DNA of 64,000 nt from contig NZ_BAABKD010000011.1 of NCBI RefSeq assembly GCF_039543645.1, positions 1 to 64,000 of the forward strand. Reading direction: 5' to 3'. Below, piece after piece: positions 6,070-14,275 of this stretch (positions are counted from its first letter, which is position 1; the number at the start of each line of letters is the position of its first letter). The stretch is from Paenalcaligenes hermetiae (GTDB lineage Bacteria; Pseudomonadota; Gammaproteobacteria; Burkholderiales; Burkholderiaceae_B). The notes under the pieces are model-generated. The model made no database searches and was not told the origin of the DNA. It saw only the letters and a list, made by a program, of their open reading frames with translations. A program made the position numbers and the translations under genes.

Positions 6070-6819
6070 ATGAGATCTGTTCATTTTGTATTGCAAGGCA
6101 AGGGTGGGGTAGGTAAATCATTTATTGCCGCCTTATTAGCCCAGTATTTGCAAAGTTTTGACCTCAGAGTGTTGTGCTTTGATACTGACCCAGTGAATCA
6201 AACTTTCAGTCGTTATCAGTTGTTAGACGTTAATCCCATCAATATCTTGACGGAGCATAAAACGATTGATGCTAGTTGTTTTGATGCTCTGATAGAAACT
6301 GTTATCACGCATGAGGGGTTGGGGGTGATAGATAATGGAGCTAGCACTTTTGTACCATTGATGTCATATATGCGTGAAAATGAGGTTGTACCTCTCTTGC
6401 AAGAGGCGGGAGTTCAGGTGGTGATTCATGTGCCACTCCAAGCCGGTCAAGGATTACCTGATACGTTAACTGGGTTAAATACGGTTTTAACTGATTTTCC
6501 ATGCGAGGTCGTGGTATGGCTAAATCATTATTGGGGTCGAGTCGAAACCCAAGGTAAGACCTTTGATCAGTGGAATATTGCTAAAAATAATGCAGAGCAA
6601 ATTGCAGGTGTGATTGAGTTGCCTAATTACAATCCAGATACCTATGGCCGCGATATTTTAAAGATGACATCCAACCATTTAACCTTTCAGGAGGTATTGC
6701 AGAGTACCGAATTTACTTTAATGCCCAAGCAACGTTTGAAAAAAGTACAACGCGATGTGTTTGAGCAATTAGCGGTACAGCGGGTTTTTGCTGCATTTGA
6801 GGAAAGGAATCATGCCTAA
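6070..6819 (+). CDS. traL: TraL-like conjugal transfer ATPase (ParA/MinD fold)
   Basis: A 249-residue ParA-family protein. A deviant Walker A, QGKGGVGKS, lies at residues 9-17, followed by AALLAQYLQSFDLRVLCFDT with the expected DTDP. The C-terminal half lacks DNA-binding signatures. In IncP-type plasmids the matching protein is TraL, thought to help position or stabilise the transfer machinery. It is followed by TrbM- and TraM-like genes, which supports the assignment over a plasmid-partition ParA, since no parB is present. It overlaps the next gene by eight bases. Confidence 0.75.
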   Translation: MRSVHFVLQGKGGVGKSFIAALLAQYLQSFDLRVLCFDTDPVNQTFSRYQLLDVNPINILTEHKTIDASCFDALIETVITHEGLGVIDNGASTFVPLMSYMRENEVVPLLQEAGVQVVIHVPLQAGQGLPDTLTGLNTVLTDFPCEVVVWLNHYWGRVETQGKTFDQWNIAKNNAEQIAGVIELPNYNPDTYGRDILKMTSNHLTFQEVLQSTEFTLMPKQRLKKVQRDVFEQLAVQRVFAAFEERNHA

Positions 6820-7378
6820 CAAAAAATATAGTAAGTGGCTGCTGCTGCCGTTGGCAGCTTTTTTTATGCTCAACTCTTCTCAAGCGGAGTTATTAACGGG
6901 TGAAACACGTTTGGCTTGTGAGGCGATTTTATGTTTGTCCTCTTCGGTACGTCCTAATGAGTGTAACCCTGCCTTGAAGCATTATTTTGGGATAAAGCGC
7001 TACAGTAAAGGGGTTTTAGACTGGGGTAAAACAATTAGTGCCCGTAAGTCTTTTCTTGGTTTATGTCCAGCATCGAGTAGCGTGGATACGGGAAATATGC
7101 CAGCGTTAATTAATGATATTGCACAAGGTGCTGGACGCTGTGACGCTGACTATTTAAATAAACGCTTACGTATACGTAAAACCCGACGTGAGTGCACTTT
7201 GGGTGATGGCTCAGACAGGGATAGCTGTTATCAAGTCAGTTATTACGTTATTAGTGATAAAAAGCCTGCGTATTGCCAAGCCTATGAGGATAACGGTTTA
7301 ATCGCTTTAGATAAGACTCAGTATGTAGGTAGCCCAGAGGCAGGTGGTAAGTGGGTAACGGTGAGTCGTTATGAGTAA
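6812..7378 (+). CDS. trbM: TrbM/KikA-like conjugal transfer periplasmic protein
   Basis: A 188-residue secreted protein. The signal peptide is residues 1-26 (KKYSKWLLLPLAAFFMLNSS, then QA-E). The mature part is Cys-rich (LACEAILCLSSSVRPNEC, FLGLCPASS, REC, SCYQVSYYV, YCQAYED), a pattern of the TrbM/KikA family that accompanies IncP and IncN transfer systems. Its exact role is unclear; pairs of cysteines suggest disulfides in the periplasm. ATG 6812 is chosen over upstream starts because gaggaaagg precedes it and it gives a clean signal peptide. It overlaps the genes on both sides. Confidence 0.75.
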   Translation: MPNKKYSKWLLLPLAAFFMLNSSQAELLTGETRLACEAILCLSSSVRPNECNPALKHYFGIKRYSKGVLDWGKTISARKSFLGLCPASSSVDTGNMPALINDIAQGAGRCDADYLNKRLRIRKTRRECTLGDGSDRDSCYQVSYYVISDKKPAYCQAYEDNGLIALDKTQYVGSPEAGGKWVTVSRYE

Positions 7379-7751
7379 AAGTGCCGAGGAAATTATTAAC
7401 GCGGTATTTAGCCAGAGTGGGTTAAAACTGGAGCCTGATGACCCTTTAGTGGCATTATTGCTTTTTATTGATCGGCAGTATGAGCAACAGCGTACTTTAT
7501 TAGAGGATCATGAAAATGCTTTTTTACTTAACTTAGATCAACGATTGCAACAAGTTCATGAGGTCTATGAGGCGCTAGAGCAGCAGAAGCAGCATATCCG
7601 GTTAGATCTGATTACACATACTCAGCGCTTGGTGCGCAAGGAGGTTGCAGAGCAAGGGCGTGAGCTCTATAAGCATAGCCTGCGTTGGGTTGCGTTCGGT
7701 TTTGTGCTGATGTTCTTGCTGCAAGTGTTTATTTTAGCGAGGACATTATGA
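7371..7751 (+). CDS. traM: TraM-like conjugal transfer membrane protein
   Basis: A 126-residue protein. Residues 30-100 are strongly helical and Gln/Glu-rich (RLQQVHEVYEALEQQKQHIR), likely coiled coil. A single C-terminal membrane segment is WVAFGFVLMFLLQVFILA (residues about 105-123). This matches the IncP TraM layout, and the order traL-trbM-traM agrees. The function in transfer is poorly known; the orientation suggests a cytoplasmic coiled coil anchored by the C-terminus. It overlaps trbM by eight bases and virB1 by four. Confidence 0.6.
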   Translation: MSKSAEEIINAVFSQSGLKLEPDDPLVALLLFIDRQYEQQRTLLEDHENAFLLNLDQRLQQVHEVYEALEQQKQHIRLDLITHTQRLVRKEVAEQGRELYKHSLRWVAFGFVLMFLLQVFILARTL

Positions 7752-8425
7752 GAAGACGAGCTGTTGCGTTGATACTGAGCTTATGTTTTTGTACTGGAGC
7801 ACAAGCTAGTGAAGGCGTGGAGGTATTAACGCCTTTACAGTTTGATCGATTAGCGCAGCAATGTGCTCCACAAGTGCATCGGGAAACATTACAGGCTCTC
7901 GCTAGAGTGGAAAGTGGTTTTAATCCGTATGCGATTGGAGTGGTAGGTGATGTGGTAGCACAGCCGAAAAATTTAATAGAAGCTATTGCAACGGCTAAAC
8001 AGCTAGAGGTAGAAGGGAAAAATTTTAGTTTAGGACTAGTCCAGATTAATAAGAATAACTTAGCTCGTTTGGGACTCAGCTATGACACGGTTTTTGAGCC
8101 ATGTGCGAATTTAAAAGCAGGTGCTGAAATATTAACAGAGTGCTACTCACGAGCGGGTGGATCAGCTCAAGAGGCTTTGCAAAAAGCATTGAGTTGTTAT
8201 TATTCGGGTAATTTTAAAACGGGTTTTACCGAAGATATTCCGGGATTGCCTCCGTATGTAGAACGTGTCAAAGCTGCTGCAATAAAAAATAAGAAGGAGC
8301 GAAACAATGCGATGAGTGTGCCAGCTATTGAAGTGGATTCAACATTGGTTGCCAAAGCGGTAGCAGTAAGTAATACAGACTCCTCAAGACAGCGGTTTAA
8401 CTGGGATGTCTTTGGGGAGTGGTAA
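7748..8425 (+). CDS. virB1: VirB1-like lytic transglycosylase
   Basis: A 225-residue secreted protein. The signal peptide is MRRRAVALILSLCFCTGAQA. The SLT domain follows, with the catalytic Glu in ALARVESGFNPYAIG (about residue 57), the motif FSLGLVQINKNNL and a C-terminal ALSCYYSGNF. It cuts peptidoglycan locally to let the transfer channel assemble. The last 60 residues (KNKKERNNAMSVPAIEV...) are a linker-like tail ending FGEW. It is the first VirB gene, followed by a terminator before virB2. ATG 7748 overlaps the TraM-like stop by four bases. Confidence 0.93.
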   Translation: MRRRAVALILSLCFCTGAQASEGVEVLTPLQFDRLAQQCAPQVHRETLQALARVESGFNPYAIGVVGDVVAQPKNLIEAIATAKQLEVEGKNFSLGLVQINKNNLARLGLSYDTVFEPCANLKAGAEILTECYSRAGGSAQEALQKALSCYYSGNFKTGFTEDIPGLPPYVERVKAAAIKNKKERNNAMSVPAIEVDSTLVAKAVAVSNTDSSRQRFNWDVFGEW

Positions 8426-8442
8426 GCCTTTTTATTATTTAG

Positions 8443-8473
8443 AGCCACTTATTCAAGTGGCTTTTTATTTTTT
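8443..8473 (+). terminator. Terminator between virB1 and virB2
   Basis: AGCCACTT (8443-8450) pairs with AAGTGGCT (8455-8462) around a four-base loop and is followed by a T-rich run. It sits 13 bases upstream of virB2 and inside an otherwise continuous operon, so it may set pilin levels relative to the genes before it. Confidence 0.8.
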
Positions 8474-8485
8474 AAAGGAAGAACG

Positions 8486-8800
8486 ATGAAGTTAGTAAGC
8501 AAACTAAAAATGGCATGGATGGTTTTCATGGGGCAGTTGTTTATGGCTCAGGTAGCGTTAGCTCAGGTAGGAGGCTTTGCGAATCAAGCCAAAAATATGA
8601 TGGAAAATATCCGTGATGGCATTGTGATTATTGTGGGTGTGGTGGCAACTATCGCATTGCTTTGGCAGCTGGCAGAAGGTTTCATGGGGCGTAAAACGTG
8701 GGGGGATGTGCTTAATGCAGGGTTATGGATTTTTGGTGCGGGAGCTGCTGTAGCTGCTGCCACATGGGTATTTACAGCAGGTCAAGGGATTAGCTTCTGA
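8486..8800 (+). CDS. virB2: VirB2-like major pilin subunit
   Basis: A 104-residue protein: a long signal peptide (to VALAQ, about residue 27), then a short loop and two hydrophobic segments (IVIIVGVVATIALLWQLAEG and WIFGAGAAVAAATWVF) separated by a polar GRKTWGD turn. This is the VirB2/TrbC pilin architecture; the mature subunit inserts in the inner membrane and polymerises to a conjugative pilus. aaaggaagaacg precedes the ATG. The stop overlaps the virB3 start by one base. Confidence 0.9.
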   Translation: MKLVSKLKMAWMVFMGQLFMAQVALAQVGGFANQAKNMMENIRDGIVIIVGVVATIALLWQLAEGFMGRKTWGDVLNAGLWIFGAGAAVAAATWVFTAGQGISF

Positions 8801-9225
8801 TGAAGGGGAAAGAGCAACAGCCGGAGTTTCCCACGTATAACGCTTTGGGGCGCACAGCCTTGGTGTTTGGTGTGCCTCTAATGCCGTTTGCTGTATTGGT
8901 GGGGGGCTTTTTAGCACTAACCATGTTTCTATTTACGTTCATGGGAGACCAAGCGTTGTTTTTAATGTTGCTGCCTGTGCCACTAGTCTTATTAATGAAA
9001 ACTATTTCTAAAACGGATGATCAGGCTTTATTTATTTTAGGTTATGAGTTGTATTGCTTTTTCTACAGGCGGAATGCACGGTTTTTTAACCGAACGAACA
9101 CCATTTTAGCTATTCATTATGGGAAGAAGCTCAATGATTATCAGCGATTTTTTGAGCAAAGCACTCAGACGACAAGCTGCTCAGTCAGATTTTCTACCAA
9201 AAATCTCCCAACACGTCACACCTAA
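8800..9225 (+). CDS. virB3: VirB3-like inner-membrane transfer protein
   Basis: A 141-residue protein with two adjacent membrane segments (ALVFGVPLMPFAVLVGGFLA and MGDQALFLMLLPVPLVLLM) and the family ending YRRNARFFNRTNTILA. VirB3 works with VirB4 at the base of the channel. Family members are usually near 100 residues. Here the frame continues about 30 residues further, overlapping the virB4 frame by 92 bases, and that tail (STQTTSCSVRFSTKNLPTRH) looks like out-of-frame sequence. It may be a natural run-on or reflect a lost stop. Confidence 0.88.
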   Translation: MKGKEQQPEFPTYNALGRTALVFGVPLMPFAVLVGGFLALTMFLFTFMGDQALFLMLLPVPLVLLMKTISKTDDQALFILGYELYCFFYRRNARFFNRTNTILAIHYGKKLNDYQRFFEQSTQTTSCSVRFSTKNLPTRHT

Positions 9226-11539
9226 TATTTTTCATTATCGGGATGGTTATTTGGGTTTTGTGATTCGGTGTGAGGGGATTCCTTTTGAGTCAGAGAGTGA
9301 GTCGCAGATTTATGCACGATTTCATCAGTTAGCTTTGCTTCTAGCTGGCCTTGGTAAGACGCTAGGCAACCGTTTAGGTTTATGGACGACTTTGCAGCGT
9401 AAGAAAAGGCGCTTCGATCGCCACTACCAGTTTGAGAATCTGTTTTGCCAACAGTTTGCGCAAAAGTATTTGCAGCGCTTTGAGAGTGGACAGTTCTTTG
9501 ACACGTTTTTTTATCTTAGTTGTGTCTTGAAGTACGAGGAGTTTGAGGACGGTATTAAAGAGGCTGAGGAGCTGATTGATACGCTACGGTCAGGCTTACA
9601 AGCCTATGATCCTTATGTGTTGAGCGCGTATCAGAATGAGGTAGGAGTGGTGTTCTCGGAAGCGTTTGAGTTCATAGGTAGTTTAGTGAATTATGAGTAC
9701 AGCCCAGTACCGTTAAGCGCTATCGACATAGCGGAAACCTTAGGCCAAGCGGATTTGCACTTTGGGTCTGACATGCTTGAAATCCGAGCGCCGAACGTGA
9801 CTAAATATGCGACTGCTTTTGATTTAAAAGATTTTGGAATATCCAGACCTAAGGTGCTAGTTGGCATTTTAGAGTTGCCATTTGAGTTCACGTTGACACA
9901 AAGTTTTGTCTATATACAAAACTATGAAATTCAGCAGTTAATTAATAAGCAACTCAATAACTTGCAGTCGGTCGGGGATCAGGCGCATCAACAGCATAGT
10001 GAGCTAATGGAGGGTAAAGGGGCTATTACAGCAGGAGAGCTTATGTTTGGAGACTATCATGCTGCATTGGTGGTGTATGGCGATACACCTAAAGAAGCAT
10101 CTAATTACGGTGCAATGGCGTATACCCGATTTTTAGATACGGGTGGTTTTGGTTTTAAGAAAGCTGGTTTTTCTGCGCCTATTACGTACTTTAGCCAAGT
10201 TCCTGGAGCGAAAAAGAAGCCTAGAAATGTACCTAAAACCACAGTGAATTTGGCTACAACCTTTGGGATGCATACCTATAGTCATGGCAAAACACAGGGT
10301 AATCCTATAGGGGATGGTAGCGCAGTCATCCCATTACAAACGGTCTCTAATGGAATTTATGATTTTAATTTTCACTTTAGTAACCCAAAAGAGGATAACT
10401 TAGGGGAGAGCTTAGCGGGGCATACGTTGATTTTGGGTGCTACCGGAACAGGTAAAACAACACTAGAGACAACGCTATTAAGCTTTGCGCAGCGCTTTGA
10501 TCCGTATTTGTTTGCGATGGATTTAGATGCAGGTCTGCAAATTTTTATTCAAGCCATTGGGGGTAGTTATTTTGCTTTACAAGCAGGTACACCTACTGGG
10601 CTAAACCCTTTTCAGCTTCCCGATACGGTTGAAACACGAGAATTGCTGTATCAGTTAGTCGGTGTTTGTGGTCAAAATGAGTACGGTCGTTTAACGGATG
10701 AGGAAGAAAAGCAGATCAAGGTAGCGGTAGACACTTTATTGACAAGTATCGATTTTGAACACCGCAACTTTAGTACCTTACTGGAGAGTATCCCGTTTTC
10801 TGTGGGAGATAACTCCTTGCGCATTCGCTTGGCTAAATGGTGTCGTAGTGAAAACGGACGGTACGCTTGGTGTTTGGATAATCCGGTAAATCAATTTAAC
10901 CCCACAGAGTTTTACAAAATTGGTTTTGACCTAACGGATATTCTAAAAGAAGGGTATGCGCCTACCGAGCCAATTTTGCTGTATTTATTCTATTTGCGTA
11001 GTTTAATGCTAAAAAATGTGGCTAAATCGGGTGGCATTATGGTGACGGTGGTAGAAGAGTTCTGGTGGCCAATTCGTTTTAATGCGACTAAAGAGTTGAT
11101 CTTAAAAATACTTAAAACAGATCGTAAGCTAGGTGGGTGGATTATCTTGACTAGTCAAAGTCCAGAGGATGCGATCGCAAGCGATATTTTTTCTGCTATT
11201 GTGCAGCAAACTCCTACCAAAATCTTTTTACCTAACCCCGATGCTAAGTACGAGGAAGGCTATGAGTTGTGTGGCTTAACGCAGAAAGAGTATGAGGAGC
11301 TGGTGAAGCTTTCTTTGGATAGTCGTCAGTTTTTAATTAAGCAGTCAAAGCAATCTGCTTTTGCCAAACTGGATTTGCGTGGTTTTACTGAGGAAATGGC
11401 AGTATTGTCAGGTGACTCTGCTAATAGTGCATTGTTAGAGGAGCTACTAGCGCAAAATCCGAGTGCTACGCCCAATGAGTGGTACCCCTTGTTTAGAGAG
11501 CAGATCCGAGCAAAACAGCAGTCTAAGTTATTACACTAA
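9134..11539 (+). CDS. virB4: VirB4 transfer ATPase
   Basis: An 801-residue protein. The N-terminal domain begins LSKALRRQAAQSDFLPKISQ, the usual VirB4 opening. The ATPase domain has Walker A GATGTGKTT near residue 436, followed by the family motif LFAMDLDAG, and a Walker B-like MVTVVEEFWW near residue 637. VirB4 powers pilus assembly and substrate passage at the inner membrane. ATG 9134 is preferred over 9119, which lacks a ribosome binding site. The C-terminus (QIRAKQQSKLLH) is complete. The next genes are hicAB, an insertion in the standard order. Confidence 0.95.
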   Translation: MIISDFLSKALRRQAAQSDFLPKISQHVTPNIFHYRDGYLGFVIRCEGIPFESESESQIYARFHQLALLLAGLGKTLGNRLGLWTTLQRKKRRFDRHYQFENLFCQQFAQKYLQRFESGQFFDTFFYLSCVLKYEEFEDGIKEAEELIDTLRSGLQAYDPYVLSAYQNEVGVVFSEAFEFIGSLVNYEYSPVPLSAIDIAETLGQADLHFGSDMLEIRAPNVTKYATAFDLKDFGISRPKVLVGILELPFEFTLTQSFVYIQNYEIQQLINKQLNNLQSVGDQAHQQHSELMEGKGAITAGELMFGDYHAALVVYGDTPKEASNYGAMAYTRFLDTGGFGFKKAGFSAPITYFSQVPGAKKKPRNVPKTTVNLATTFGMHTYSHGKTQGNPIGDGSAVIPLQTVSNGIYDFNFHFSNPKEDNLGESLAGHTLILGATGTGKTTLETTLLSFAQRFDPYLFAMDLDAGLQIFIQAIGGSYFALQAGTPTGLNPFQLPDTVETRELLYQLVGVCGQNEYGRLTDEEEKQIKVAVDTLLTSIDFEHRNFSTLLESIPFSVGDNSLRIRLAKWCRSENGRYAWCLDNPVNQFNPTEFYKIGFDLTDILKEGYAPTEPILLYLFYLRSLMLKNVAKSGGIMVTVVEEFWWPIRFNATKELILKILKTDRKLGGWIILTSQSPEDAIASDIFSAIVQQTPTKIFLPNPDAKYEEGYELCGLTQKEYEELVKLSLDSRQFLIKQSKQSAFAKLDLRGFTEEMAVLSGDSANSALLEELLAQNPSATPNEWYPLFREQIRAKQQSKLLH

Positions 11540-11572
11540 TCTTTTTTTTGGTACTATTTTATGGTACTGTTT

Positions 11573-11827
11573 ATGAAAAGAAAACATAGAGCTACGTTAG
11601 AACTTATTTTTTCTAGACCAGTAAACGGATCAATTAAATGGTCTGACATAGAAGCCTTATTTCTTAGTTTAGGTGCTGAAGTTACTGAGCGAGAAGGCTC
11701 CAGAGTAGGTGTGGTTTTGTTTGGTGAGGTACGTGTTTTTCATCGGCCCCATCCAACGCCAGATACGGATAAAGGAGCAGTAGCTAGCATTAAGAAATGG
11801 CTGTTATCACATGGAGTTAAGCCATGA
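11573..11827 (+). CDS. hicA: HicA-like toxin
   Basis: An 84-residue protein beginning MKRKHRATLELIFSRPVNG. The double-stranded RNA-binding fold of HicA is suggested by IKWSDIEALFLSLGAEVTER followed by GSRVGVVLF and FHRPHP, where the His is the catalytic residue of this mRNA-cleaving family. ATG 11573 is taken over 11561 because the family starts with MK-type residues. Repeats GGTACT at 11551 and 11565 just upstream may be a promoter/operator for autoregulation by HicB. It overlaps hicB by four bases. Confidence 0.85.
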   Translation: MKRKHRATLELIFSRPVNGSIKWSDIEALFLSLGAEVTEREGSRVGVVLFGEVRVFHRPHPTPDTDKGAVASIKKWLLSHGVKP

Positions 11828-12159
11828 ACAATGTATTAGTGATCGATGATGAAAAGGCGGTAGTGTCCTATGACTCTGAATTGGGCATGTTTCGAGGTGA
11901 ATTTCTCGGTTTAAATGGTGGAGCCGATTTCTATTCGGACAGTGTGGACGGCTTAATCGAGGAAGGGCGCAAGTCGCTGGCTGTTTTCATGCAGCTGTGT
12001 AAAGAAAAAGGCATTGAGCCACGTAAAAACTTTTCTGGTCGTTTCAATGTTCGTTTGAGTCCCAAAGTTCATGAAGCTGCTGTACTAGCAGCAGCGGCGG
12101 CCAATAAAAGTTTAAATGAATGGGTTGCAGAGACGATTAATCAGGCGGTGCATTCCTAG
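11824..12159 (+). CDS. hicB: HicB-like antitoxin
   Basis: A 111-residue protein. The N-terminal partial RNase H-like fold is recognisable in VSYDSELGMFRGEFLGLNGG, the central GLIEEGRKSLAVFMQLCKEK matches HicB, and the C-terminal ribbon-helix-helix is FNVRLSPKVHEAAVLAAAAA followed by NKSLNEWVAETI. It binds HicA and the hic operator. The pair sits between virB4 and virB5 and is followed by its own terminator, so it looks like a cassette inserted in the transfer operon. It could stabilise the element. Confidence 0.88.
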   Translation: MNNVLVIDDEKAVVSYDSELGMFRGEFLGLNGGADFYSDSVDGLIEEGRKSLAVFMQLCKEKGIEPRKNFSGRFNVRLSPKVHEAAVLAAAAANKSLNEWVAETINQAVHS

Positions 12160-12184
12160 TTGTATTCTTTGTTTTGACAATACA

Positions 12185-12211
12185 AGCCATCCGTTTTGGA
12201 TGGCTTTTTTT
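12185..12211 (+). terminator. Terminator after hicB, before virB5
   Basis: AGCCATCC (12185-12192) pairs with GGATGGCT (12198-12205) around a five-base loop, followed by six or more T residues. It lies immediately upstream of the virB5 ribosome binding site. Confidence 0.85.
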
Positions 12212-12224
12212 GTGGAGAAAGAGA

Positions 12225-12857
12225 ATGCTAAGGGCGGTTAACTGGGCTTTAGTGGGGCTATTGATGGTTAGCGGTAGTTTATGGGCGCAAGGGATTCCGA
12301 CTATAGATAAAGCAGCGATAACTCAATTTGTACAGCAAGTGGCGCATATGAAAGAGCAAATAGATAACCAAATCGCACAAATTAATGAGCTTAAAGCACA
12401 GGTTGAAGCTGTGACGGGTCAGAGAGCTAAAGGTAGTTTGTATCGCACTAACGTACCGGATCGTATTCCATCTGAGTGGAGCGAGATTTATCAATTAGCT
12501 GGAGTGAGCATTGATCATTTAAAGGATCCAAAGGCTGCTGTAGATGAGGCTGAATTAAAAGGTTTAGCCGTGATTTATGAGCAAAGTGAGGTAGCATTAA
12601 CAGATACACAATTGCGTTTAGACAACATTAATGCCTTGATGGATCAAATCAATGTAACAACTGATATAAAGGATTCAGCTGATTTACAGAGCCGTATTGC
12701 GGCAGAGCAGGCAATTATCGCTAATAATCAAATTAAACTAGACCAAATGGCTCGTATGTATGAGTTACAAAAAGATGTGATTTACCAGCAAACTACCGCT
12801 AGAGATGCTTGTATCCTAGAGCATTGGTCCAGTGATAATACGGACGTTTGCTATTAA
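12225..12857 (+). CDS. virB5: VirB5-like minor pilus protein
   Basis: A 210-residue secreted protein. The signal peptide is residues 1-21 (MLRAVNWALVGLLMVSGSLW, then AQ). The mature protein is almost entirely helical, with heptad-like AHMKEQIDNQIAQINELKAQ, and ends with a pair of cysteines (DACILEHWSSDNTDVC). VirB5/TrbJ proteins sit at the pilus tip and help recipient contact. ATG 12225 follows ggagaaagaga. Upstream in-frame codons back to 12174 run through the terminator hairpin and are not used. Confidence 0.85.
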   Translation: MLRAVNWALVGLLMVSGSLWAQGIPTIDKAAITQFVQQVAHMKEQIDNQIAQINELKAQVEAVTGQRAKGSLYRTNVPDRIPSEWSEIYQLAGVSIDHLKDPKAAVDEAELKGLAVIYEQSEVALTDTQLRLDNINALMDQINVTTDIKDSADLQSRIAAEQAIIANNQIKLDQMARMYELQKDVIYQQTTARDACILEHWSSDNTDVCY

Positions 12858-12886
12858 AACGTGTTTATTTGTCTTTGGAGATTTCT

Positions 12887-13144
12887 GTGAAAAAAACTCT
12901 TGTGAGCATATTAAGCGTTTTATTTGTATTGGCTGGATGTAGTGAAAAGGAGGAGACTGCTGCAGTTGATCCTATGATTGCTATGTCAGAGAAAATTGAT
13001 ATGCAAGATGGCATTATGACTTGCAAGGTGGATGCGGTCACTTTTGGTGTAGAGCATGAAAGCTCAGCTAGGGCATGTGTTAAGAATACGTCAGTAGAAA
13101 TATGTAAAAAATACTTTGCAGAGGCTGTATGTCTACCTGAGTAG
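12887..13144 (+). CDS. eexN: EexN-family entry-exclusion-type lipoprotein
   Basis: An 85-residue lipoprotein starting with GTG 12887 (ggag seven bases upstream). The signal is KKTLVSILSVLFVLAGC with lipobox LAGC. The mature part is short and carries Cys residues (MTCKVDA, ARACVKN, EICKKYF, EAVCLPE). A small lipoprotein between virB5 and virB6 is the usual place for EexN, which blocks redundant conjugation between donors in IncN-type systems. The family call rests on position, lipobox and Cys pattern. Confidence 0.7.
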   Translation: MKKTLVSILSVLFVLAGCSEKEETAAVDPMIAMSEKIDMQDGIMTCKVDAVTFGVEHESSARACVKNTSVEICKKYFAEAVCLPE

Positions 13145-13152
13145 GAGGGGCC

Positions 13153-14079
13153 ATGCAGGAAATTCTGATAGATATATCAGAATATATGACCCAAAACCTT
13201 GGTGCAGACTTACTAGTTAAAAGCGGTGCTTTGATTGAAAAAATCGCACCGCTTTTTTCTATGGGGTTTGGGATTTATGTTCTGTTATTGGTGTTTTATT
13301 ACTATGGGCGTGGTTTAGATGAATCAGTGCTGGATTTAAGCAAGCGTTTATTGGGCTGGTTTGTTGTGATCGCTTGTGCTTTTAATGCCAGCATGTACAC
13401 CAATTTAGCAGTGGTTCTATATGGTTTGCCAGAGGAGTTGATTGGCTGGTTTAACGAAACGGAACTTAATGTGGATTTACTAAGCAGTGGCGTTAAATCC
13501 ATTCAAGACATGGTTGCAGCTTTAGATGATTTAGTAGGGGGTAGGGCTTGGTATTACGTGCAGTTACAGGGCACGGTTTTCGCTGCTAAGGTAGTAGTTA
13601 GCTTGTGCGGCTTAATTTTGGTGGTATTTGCCTATTTCTTTTACCTTATCGCTAAGTTGTCTTTGGCTTTGACGTTGATGGTTGGGCCGTTGTTCTTAGG
13701 GGCTTTATTATTTCCTAGTACACGTCAATATGGAATGAACTGGATCGGCCAAGTGTTGAACTACTCGTTAGCTTGCTTGCTTTATGCGGTGATTAGTGTG
13801 CTGCAATTGAATTTTGTCCAAAGCAAAATGGCAGGGTGGGCCAATAAAAACTATATCGACAGCGTAGCCAAAGCGTGGGAGGTTTCTTATGTGATGGTGA
13901 TCATGACGATTTTATTTTTAATTGTGGTACTGAGCATACCCAACATTGCTTCTGCACTGACAGGTGGTGCGGCCATAGATGGGCAGGGTAGAACTATGGG
14001 ACGTTTAGGTTCCTTAGCAACGCGTACTTTGTCCAAAGTGCCAGTGATCGGAGCGGCAAATAAAATTATTGGGAAGTAA
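13153..14079 (+). CDS. virB6: VirB6 polytopic inner-membrane transfer protein
   Basis: A 308-residue protein with about five or six membrane segments, including FSMGFGIYVLLLVFYYY, LLGWFVVIACAF, VVVSLCGLILVVFAYFFYL, LTLMVGPLFLGALLF and YVMVIMTILFLIVVL. The central KLSLALTLMVGPLFLGALLF with nearby Trp and Gly is typical of VirB6/TrbL, the channel component contacted by DNA after VirD4 and VirB11. aggagggg lies five bases from the ATG. The C-terminus is a glycine-rich soluble tail. Confidence 0.9.
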   Translation: MQEILIDISEYMTQNLGADLLVKSGALIEKIAPLFSMGFGIYVLLLVFYYYGRGLDESVLDLSKRLLGWFVVIACAFNASMYTNLAVVLYGLPEELIGWFNETELNVDLLSSGVKSIQDMVAALDDLVGGRAWYYVQLQGTVFAAKVVVSLCGLILVVFAYFFYLIAKLSLALTLMVGPLFLGALLFPSTRQYGMNWIGQVLNYSLACLLYAVISVLQLNFVQSKMAGWANKNYIDSVAKAWEVSYVMVIMTILFLIVVLSIPNIASALTGGAAIDGQGRTMGRLGSLATRTLSKVPVIGAANKIIGK

Positions 14080-14099
14080 GTAGGAGCGTTAAGCATGGC

Positions 14100-14126
14100 A
14101 GCCGTCTGATGAGACGGCTTTTTTTA
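14100..14126 (+). terminator. Terminator between virB6 and virB7
   Basis: AGCCGTCT (14100-14107) pairs perfectly with AGACGGCT (14112-14119) around a GATG loop, followed by seven T residues. It lies just upstream of virB7. Confidence 0.85.
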
Positions 14127-14143
14127 TGTCTGGAGATAGGACT

Positions 14144-14275
14144 GTGAGAGCTTTGTTAATTGTAGTGTTTAGCAGTGTCTTGGCTGCTTGTGCAGCTCCC
14201 AAAGCGCCAGAGCCCGAAGGCGATCCCTTTCCGATTAATCCAGTTTATGAGGTAGAGCATGTTCAAATCTCATAA
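14144..14275 (+). CDS. virB7: VirB7-like lipoprotein
   Basis: A 43-residue lipoprotein starting at GTG 14144 (ggag eight bases upstream): MRALLIVVFSSVLAACAAPK, with lipobox LAAC, then a Pro-rich tail and EVEHVQIS. VirB7 anchors the outer-membrane core complex by binding VirB9. Size, lipobox and position before virB8 support the call. It overlaps virB8 by 17 bases. An upstream in-frame ATG at 14126 would start inside the terminator T-run and is less likely. Confidence 0.8.
   Translation: MRALLIVVFSSVLAACAAPKAPEPEGDPFPINPVYEVEHVQIS

Noticed and set aside
6070..6819. Plasmid-partition ParA
   Set aside because: There is no parB or parS-like repeat nearby and the gene sits at the head of TrbM/TraM/VirB genes, which favours TraL.
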